DNA of 19,302 bases. It comes from Sediminibacterium sp. (GTDB lineage: Bacteria; Bacteroidota; Bacteroidia; Chitinophagales; Chitinophagaceae). This document shows positions 14,782 to 19,302 of the stretch, in pieces (positions within the stretch are counted from its first letter, which is position 1; every line of letters starts with the position of its first letter). The DNA lies in NCBI GenBank assembly GCA_023263235.1, contig JALQXE010000047.1:1-19302 (forward strand), read 5' to 3'. The position numbers were made by a program, and so were the translations under genes. Under the pieces are notes generated by a model. It was not told where the DNA came from and did no database searches. It worked only from the letters and a program-made list of their open reading frames with translations.

Positions 14782-15684
14782 TTAAACATCACAAATTTTA
14801 ATGGCTGCTTTTAAGGATGCTATTTTATCGGTATCAGCAGGCATAAATTCCTGAGCCACATATCCTGTATAGCCAGTTGCCACAATAGCACGCATAATAG
14901 CTGGATAATTTAATTCTTGACGTTCATCAATTTCGTGTCTGCCCGGAACCCCGGCAGTATGATAGTGCCCAAAATATTGATGGTTGTTTTGAATAGAACG
15001 AATAATGTCTCCTTCATCTATTTGCATATGATAAATGTCAAATAAAATTTTAAAATTAGGAGAACCCAAGCGCTTACATAATTCAATGCCCCAAGCAGAT
15101 TTATCTCCCATGTAATCCTTATGATCAATTCTTGAATTGAATAATTCAATTTGTATGGTAACACCTAACTTTTCAGCGAGTGGCAAAATTTGCTTTAATC
15201 CTGTAACACAATTTTGCAAACCAATTTCATCATCCATCCCATTTCTGTTACCGGCAAAACAAATTAAATTTTTATAGCCTGCTGCTGCTACTAATTGAAT
15301 GCCTTCTAAATAATCTTTGATTAACCAAGCGTGATTTTTTAAATCATTCCATCCTTTGGTTAAACTAGTTTCACCAGCAGTATAACACATAGAACAATCC
15401 AAGCCATATTGTTTGGCAATTGGCCACTCATTTGGTTTTAATAAATCAATAGCGCCAAAACCAATTTTTGTAACCACTTTACATAAATCTTCCAATTTCA
15501 TATCGCTATAACACCATCTACAAACGGAATGATTGATATTGCCTTTTAATTTTTGCAAAGTAAAATTTTCGGAATTATCAACAGAAGCCAATACCGATTT
15601 TGGTAGGGCTACCCCAGCAGCTAAAGCAGCGGATCCTGATAAAACTTGTTTTATTAAGTTTCTTCTATTCACATTTGAAGCCAT
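14782..15684 (-). CDS. Tat-exported hydroxypyruvate isomerase-like TIM-barrel protein
   Basis: This 300-residue protein has a twin-arginine signal (NRRNLI, 6-11; hydrophobic to about 33) and an isomerase/epimerase TIM barrel of the Hyi subgroup. Probable metal ligands are Glu180 (IQIELFNS), Asp216 (LFDIYHMQ), His242 within YHTAGVPGRHEID (241-253, the hallmark Hyi-type segment) and Glu279 (AQEF). True hydroxypyruvate isomerases are cytosolic and about 260 residues. An exported version beside a GMC dehydrogenase is unlikely to act on hydroxypyruvate and more likely handles a keto-sugar (inference). It is the first gene of the leftward operon with the GMC enzyme and its small subunit, and it faces the cytosolic Gfo/Idh/MocA gene across the 190-bp control region. 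The only Cys-rich stretch, CRWCYS at 55-60, may be structural. Confidence 0.88.
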   Translation of the reverse strand: MASNVNRRNLIKQVLSGSAALAAGVALPKSVLASVDNSENFTLQKLKGNINHSVCRWCYSDMKLEDLCKVVTKIGFGAIDLLKPNEWPIAKQYGLDCSMCYTAGETSLTKGWNDLKNHAWLIKDYLEGIQLVAAAGYKNLICFAGNRNGMDDEIGLQNCVTGLKQILPLAEKLGVTIQIELFNSRIDHKDYMGDKSAWGIELCKRLGSPNFKILFDIYHMQIDEGDIIRSIQNNHQYFGHYHTAGVPGRHEIDERQELNYPAIMRAIVATGYTGYVAQEFMPADTDKIASLKAAIKICDV

Positions 15685-15874
15685 GGCAATAAATAGTTGG
15701 TTTAGTGAGCAGCAATGATTTGATAAATTTAAATTTTATTTGCAATCTTTTAAAATATTTTTAGTGAAAAAACGGGGTTTTTTGAGAAAATAGAGGGAAA
15801 TTGCTATTGTGTTATTTTGAAAGTGTTATAATGACACAATAAAAACCAATTGTTAGTTTTAAAACTTAAAAAAG
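15685..15874. promoter_or_regulatory. Divergent control region of the two sugar-oxidation operons
   Basis: This 190-bp AT-rich region between two divergent starts must hold both operon promoters. It contains a palindrome AAATTTAAATTT at 15725-15736, a small hairpin of AAAAAAC/GTTTTTT around a GGG loop (15767-15783), and a spaced inverted repeat ATTGTGT/ACACAAT (15806-15812 and 15834-15840). The right-hand part of that repeat nests an imperfect palindrome (15823-15837). A TTATTTTG at 15812-15819 is one base off the TAnnTTTG -7 consensus. The repeats are candidate operator sites. No regulator gene is in the window. Confidence 0.5.
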
Positions 15875-17032
15875 ATGAATAGAAAATTGCGTATGGGGAT
15901 GGTTGGTGGAGGCCAGGATGCCTTTATTGGCGCCATTCACCGATTAGCAGCCAATATGGATGGATTGGTTGAATTGGCTTGTGGTGCATTAAGTATTAAC
16001 CCCGAAATTGCAGTAGCTTCAGGAAAAGCATTGTTCTTACCTGCATCTAGAACCTACCTTACCTACGAAGAAATGATAAAAGCAGAAGCCGCGCTCCCTG
16101 CTAACGAGCGTATGGATTTTGTAACCATCGTAACACCCAACTTCGCACACTTCGCTCCTGCTATGATGGCTTTGGAGCATGGCTTTAATGTGGTGATTGA
16201 AAAACCAATTACTTTTTCATTAGATGAAGCCAAACAACTAAAAAAGAAATTAGACGAAACTGGATTAACCCTTTGCCTAACACATACTTATTCAGGTTAT
16301 CCAATGGTAAAACAAGCTAAAGCAATGATTGCCGACGGCAAATTGGGTAAGATTCGTAAAGTATGGGTAGAGTATCCGCAAGGATGGTTAAGCAAGCTTT
16401 CTGAGAGAGAGGGCAATGCGCAAGCAGCTTGGAGAACCGATCCAAAAAAATCGGGCAAGAGCTCGGTGATGGGTGACATAGGAACCCATGCAGCGCATTT
16501 ATCTGAATATATTACGGGTGCAAAAATTACTGATATCTGTGCCGAACTAAATACAATGGTAGAAGGACGTGTGATGGATGATGACGGTGCAGTGATGTTA
16601 AAATTTGACAATGGCGCAAAAGGTGTTTTAATGGCATCTCAAGTTGCAGCAGGAGAAGAAAATGCTTTAAAGATCAGAGTTTATGGTGAATTAGGTGGCA
16701 TTGAATGGTTCCAACATGAACCCAATTCTTTAATTGTAAAATGGTTGGATGCTCCTTCACAAATATTAAGAGCAGGTAGCGCACATTTATACAAGGCGGC
16801 AAGTCATAATTGTCGCACTCCAGCTGGCCACCCAGAAGGTTACTTAGAAGCATTTGCAAATATCTATCGCAATTTTGCATTAACCCTAGGATGTAAGATT
16901 GATGGAACTACCCCAACTGCGGAAATGTTAGATTTCCCTGGTGTTGAAGATGGAATAAGAGGTATGGCATTTATTGATAATGTAGTTGCTTCAGCGCAAT
17001 CTGATAAAAAGTGGACACCTTACGTTTTATAA
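15875..17032 (+). CDS. Cytosolic Gfo/Idh/MocA-family oxidoreductase
   Basis: This 385-residue NAD(P)-dependent sugar oxidoreductase lacks any signal peptide. The Rossmann domain opens with MGMVGGGQDAFIG (7-19), TPNFAH lies at 88-93, and the catalytic Lys110 is in IEKP (108-111). In the alpha/beta C-terminal domain VMGDIGTHAAHL (198-209) supplies Asp201 and His205, the usual proton-relay and substrate residues. Length is in the normal 340-390 range. Enzymes of this group interconvert hydroxyl and keto groups of sugars or cyclitols, including C3 of glycosides. It is the first gene of the rightward operon, with the TIM-barrel gene only 11 bp downstream, a pairing often seen in inositol and 3-keto-sugar pathways. 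The A-rich leader before the ATG is the standard Bacteroidota start context. Direction of the reaction and substrate are not decidable from sequence. Confidence 0.92.
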   Translation: MNRKLRMGMVGGGQDAFIGAIHRLAANMDGLVELACGALSINPEIAVASGKALFLPASRTYLTYEEMIKAEAALPANERMDFVTIVTPNFAHFAPAMMALEHGFNVVIEKPITFSLDEAKQLKKKLDETGLTLCLTHTYSGYPMVKQAKAMIADGKLGKIRKVWVEYPQGWLSKLSEREGNAQAAWRTDPKKSGKSSVMGDIGTHAAHLSEYITGAKITDICAELNTMVEGRVMDDDGAVMLKFDNGAKGVLMASQVAAGEENALKIRVYGELGGIEWFQHEPNSLIVKWLDAPSQILRAGSAHLYKAASHNCRTPAGHPEGYLEAFANIYRNFALTLGCKIDGTTPTAEMLDFPGVEDGIRGMAFIDNVVASAQSDKKWTPYVL

Positions 17033-17043
17033 AATTAACTACC

Positions 17044-18099
17044 ATGACAACAGTAAAAGGACCTGGAATATTTTTAGCACAATTTATGGGCGACACTGCC
17101 CCCTTTAATACTTTAGAAGGTATTTGTAAATGGGCTGCAGGCCTAGGTTTCAAAGGAGTACAAATTCCAAGTTGGGATGCGCGCTGTATTGATTTACAAA
17201 AAGCAGCGGAAAGTAAAACCTATGCTCAAGAAATTAAAGGCATTGTAAATGCGGCAGGTTTAGAAATCACAGAACTCTCTACACATTTACAAGGTCAATT
17301 GGTTGCCGTGCATCCTGCTTATGATGCACAATTCGATGGATTCGCTCCAACAGAAGTTCGAGGCAATGCAAAAGCAAGAACCGAATGGGCCGTGCAACAA
17401 TTAATATATGCAGCGAAAGCTTCGCAAAATTTAGGATTACATGCATCTGCCACTTTTAGTGGCGCTTTGCTATGGCATACAGTTTACCCTTGGCCACAAC
17501 GCCCTGCAGGATTAGTAGAAACTGGTTTCTCTGAATTAGCAAAAAGATGGACACCTATCTTAAATGAATACGACAAAGTAGGGGTTGACCTTTGTTATGA
17601 AATTCATCCGGGCGAGGACTTACATGATGGTGTATCCTATGAAATGTTTTTAGAAAAAGTAAATCAACATCCGCGCGCATGTTTATTATACGATCCCTCG
17701 CACTTTGTTTTGCAATGCATGGATTATTTAGGATACATTGATGCTTTTCATGAGCGTATAAAAATGTTCCATGTAAAAGATGCCGAATTTAATCCGTCTG
17801 CCAAGCAAGGCGTGTATGGTGGTTACCAAAATTGGATTGATCGTGCAGGAAGATTTAGATCATTAGGTGATGGTCAAGTAGATTTTAAAAGTATCTTTAG
17901 CAAATTAGCAGCTTATAACTATACAGGTTGGGCTGTCATGGAATGGGAATGTTGTTTAAAGCATCCAGAAGTGGGTGCTGCGGAAGGTGCTGTGTTTATT
18001 CAAAACAATATCATTAAAGTAACAGAAAAAGCTTTTGATGACTTTGCCAACACAGGATCAGATGAAACATTTAATAAAAGAATTTTAGGTATTCAATAA
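17044..18099 (+). CDS. Cytosolic sugar phosphate isomerase/epimerase-fold protein
   Basis: This 351-residue TIM-barrel protein is of the xylose-isomerase-like (AP endonuclease 2) family. Probable metal ligands, numbered from the ATG at 17044, are Glu186 (CYEIHPGED, 184-192), Asp217 (YDPSH, 216-220), His243 (MFHVKD, 241-246) and Glu300 (AVMEWE, 297-302). The GDGQVDFKSI segment (275-284) is also typical. It is longer than the two exported paralogues and has no signal peptide, so it should act in the cytoplasm with the Gfo/Idh/MocA enzyme encoded 11 bp upstream. Relatives act as epimerases, inosose dehydratases or 3-keto-glycoside lyases. The combination here favours a lyase or hydratase acting on a keto-sugar (inference). 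An upstream in-frame ATG at 17011 lies inside the previous gene and gives an unconserved extension, so it is not used. Confidence 0.9.
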   Translation: MTTVKGPGIFLAQFMGDTAPFNTLEGICKWAAGLGFKGVQIPSWDARCIDLQKAAESKTYAQEIKGIVNAAGLEITELSTHLQGQLVAVHPAYDAQFDGFAPTEVRGNAKARTEWAVQQLIYAAKASQNLGLHASATFSGALLWHTVYPWPQRPAGLVETGFSELAKRWTPILNEYDKVGVDLCYEIHPGEDLHDGVSYEMFLEKVNQHPRACLLYDPSHFVLQCMDYLGYIDAFHERIKMFHVKDAEFNPSAKQGVYGGYQNWIDRAGRFRSLGDGQVDFKSIFSKLAAYNYTGWAVMEWECCLKHPEVGAAEGAVFIQNNIIKVTEKAFDDFANTGSDETFNKRILGIQ

Positions 18100-18129
18100 T
18101 CAAATTATAAATCGAATAAAAATTAAAGT

Positions 18130-18516
18130 ATGAAAAAGGTTTTAGTTACATTGGTTTTGGGAATTGCATTGGTTGCTTGTGGTGGAAATAAAGACAACAA
18201 AGAGGCGACAACAGAAACAGCAGCAACGGCTACAAGTTCATTGTCTTCCAACCCTGATTATCAAAAAGGATTAGAATTGGTAGGTAAAAGTGACTGTTTA
18301 ACTTGTCACAAAGCAAATGAAAAAAACATTGGACCTGCTTACAAGGATGTTGCAGCAAAATATGAGAACACAGAGGAGAATGTAAAAATGTTAGCTGAAA
18401 AAATTATCAAAGGAGGAAGCGGCAACTGGGGCGCAATCCCAATGACTCCTCACCCTGCTTTGAAACAAGAAGATGCTGAGGCGATGGTGAAATATGTTTT
18501 ACTTTTAAAAAAATAG
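18130..18516 (+). CDS. Lipoprotein mono-heme cytochrome c
   Basis: This is a 128-residue class I c-type cytochrome. The signal peptide ends in a lipobox LVAC with the lipidated Cys17, followed by GGN and a Ser/Thr/Ala-rich linker (about 20-40). The heme-binding CLTCH is at 56-60, and Met105 in IPMTPHP is the expected sixth ligand. The C-terminal helix ends in KYVLLLKK, as usual in the family. It should be anchored in a membrane facing the periplasm. It lies 30 bp after the TIM-barrel gene and 22 bp before the DUF1080 gene. The divergent operon encodes a GMC dehydrogenase without a heme subunit, so this protein is the obvious electron acceptor, linking sugar oxidation to a terminal oxidase (inference from context). 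No other cytochrome or oxidase gene is in the window. Confidence 0.93.
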   Translation: MKKVLVTLVLGIALVACGGNKDNKEATTETAATATSSLSSNPDYQKGLELVGKSDCLTCHKANEKNIGPAYKDVAAKYENTEENVKMLAEKIIKGGSGNWGAIPMTPHPALKQEDAEAMVKYVLLLKK

Positions 18517-18538
18517 GATCTTAAATTAACGACTGCTT

Positions 18539-19228
18539 ATGAAAAATTTAGTACTTGGCCTTTTCGCTTTACTTGCTTGCACTCAAATAAATGCACAAGG
18601 AAAATGGATCAACTTGTTTGATGGTAAAACCACCAATGGTTGGCATAGTTATGGTGAAAAAACAGCAGGTACTGCTTGGAAAGCAATAGATGGAGCTTTG
18701 GTATTTGATCCTTCCGCAAAAGTAAATGGGAAAGGAGGAGGAGACCTTGTAACCAATGAGGGATTCGAGTCATTTCATTTGCAACTAGAATGGAAAATTG
18801 CTAAAAATGGTAATAGTGGCATTATCTTTTTTGTGCAAGACAATCCTGCAAAATACGGTTACACTTTTCATACAGGACCCGAAATGCAGGTCTTGGACAA
18901 TGATGGACATGCCGATGCAAAAATAATAAGTCACCGTGCAGGAAATTTATATGACTTAATTGTTGGTAACGAAGGACATGTAAAACCTTTTGGCGAATGG
19001 AATAAAGTAGATATTATTTCAAGCAAAGGCATACTTGAATTAAAAATGAATGAGGTGACCGTTGTGAAAACACATTTAGGCGACGATAGCTGGAAAGAAT
19101 TAATTAGAAGATCTAAATTTGCAAGAGGAGAAACCCCTGATTTCGGAAAAGTATTTTCAGGACATATTGCCTTGCAAGATCATGGAGATCAAGTTTCTTA
19201 CAGGAATATTCGTATTCAAAAGTTATAG
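18539..19228 (+). CDS. DUF1080 (3-keto-disaccharide hydrolase family) secreted protein
   Basis: This 229-residue exported protein has an N-terminal hydrophobic signal. Cleavage after INA (residue 19) by signal peptidase I is likely, but LLAC at 11-14 could act as a weak lipobox. The mature domain is a concanavalin-like beta-sandwich of the DUF1080 / PF06439 type. It has WINLFDGKTTNGWH near the start, the LQLEWKIAKNGNSGIIFFV strand pair (81-99), the GPEMQVLDNDGH segment (about 117-128), GEWNKVDI, and the final SGHIALQDHGDQVSYRNIRIQ motif. Pfam now names the family 3-keto-disaccharide hydrolase. It is the last visible gene of the rightward operon, 22 bp after the cytochrome. Its presence is a strong contextual reason to read the neighbouring GMC complex as a glycoside 3-dehydrogenase. 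Several DUF1080 proteins have no tested activity, so the reaction is inferred. Confidence 0.92.
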   Translation: MKNLVLGLFALLACTQINAQGKWINLFDGKTTNGWHSYGEKTAGTAWKAIDGALVFDPSAKVNGKGGGDLVTNEGFESFHLQLEWKIAKNGNSGIIFFVQDNPAKYGYTFHTGPEMQVLDNDGHADAKIISHRAGNLYDLIVGNEGHVKPFGEWNKVDIISSKGILELKMNEVTVVKTHLGDDSWKELIRRSKFARGETPDFGKVFSGHIALQDHGDQVSYRNIRIQKL

Positions 19229-19265
19229 TACATAGTGGAAAATACCCATGAATTTTATATGCGTC

Positions 19266-19294
19266 AGGCCCTCGTGCAAGCACAGAGGGCCTTT
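19266..19294 (+). terminator. Candidate terminator hairpin after the DUF1080 gene
   Basis: The arms AGGCCCTC (19266-19273) and GAGGGCCT (19285-19292) have inner GTGC/GCAC complementarity. They lie 37 bp after the DUF1080 stop and are much more GC-rich than the surroundings. Only three T follow, so it may be a weak terminator or another structured element at the window edge. Confidence 0.5.
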
Positions 19295-19302
19295 GACTTA
19301 GA

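Noticed and set aside
14782..15684. Calling this gene a true hydroxypyruvate isomerase (hyi)
   Set aside because: The twin-arginine export signal and operon with a GMC dehydrogenase do not fit cytosolic glyoxylate metabolism. Only the fold subgroup is supported.
1..19302. tRNA, rRNA, CRISPR array, insertion sequence or phage module
   Set aside because: No cloverleaf-like block, rRNA segment, regularly spaced repeats, transposase or terminal inverted repeats were seen. The recombinase-like gene alone is not a mobile element.

Overview
The window looks like a chromosomal segment from a low-GC member of the Bacteroidota, most likely the Chitinophagaceae or a close relative. This is inferred from protein style and not from a marker gene. 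The supporting signs are A-rich translation starts with almost no Shine-Dalgarno motifs, Tat-exported TIM-barrel and Gfo/Idh/MocA proteins, a DUF1080 protein, a lipoprotein cytochrome c, and a TAnnTTTG-type promoter element before dusB. Twenty intact protein genes and one clear gene remnant can be supported. I see no tRNA, rRNA, CRISPR array or intact mobile element. No gene-free stretch exceeds 300 bases.

Left part (1-8577), mostly housekeeping. It opens with a degenerate serine-recombinase-like protein facing the 3' remnant of a TIGR02757-family gene, followed by a small uncharacterised helical protein, an SDR oxidoreductase and a YjjG-type HAD nucleotidase. A minus-strand operon then carries a CPBP membrane protease, a DUF2007 protein, CdsA and phosphatidylserine decarboxylase, ending in a strong terminator shared with the nucleotidase. 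dusB and a second minus-strand pair (class-3-like aldehyde dehydrogenase, then a membrane-anchored glutathione peroxidase) complete this part.

Right part (8730-19228), the interesting part. It holds two Gfo/Idh/MocA oxidoreductases (one Tat-exported, one cytosolic), three TIM-barrel isomerase/epimerase-fold proteins (two Tat-exported, one cytosolic), a GMC flavoprotein with a Cx5Cx3C iron-sulfur-type motif and its Tat-exported small subunit, a lipoprotein cytochrome c, and a DUF1080 (3-keto-disaccharide hydrolase family) protein. The core is two divergent operons sharing a 190-bp control region at 15685-15874: Hyi-like/GMC/small subunit leftward, and Gfo/TIM-barrel/cytochrome c/DUF1080 rightward. 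A class V aminotransferase (10323-11498) sits inside the region but has no obvious link to it.

How the genes may work together (inference): the GMC enzyme oxidises the C3 hydroxyl of a glycoside in the periplasm and passes electrons through its small subunit to the cytochrome. The DUF1080 protein and/or Tat-exported TIM barrels cleave the 3-keto-glycoside by hydrolysis or by elimination and hydration. The Gfo/Idh/MocA enzymes interconvert keto and hydroxyl sugars with NAD(P), the cytosolic pair finishing imported intermediates. Every component family is known. The particular combination, with parallel periplasmic and cytosolic sets, is what deserves attention. Substrate, transporter and regulator are not visible in the window.
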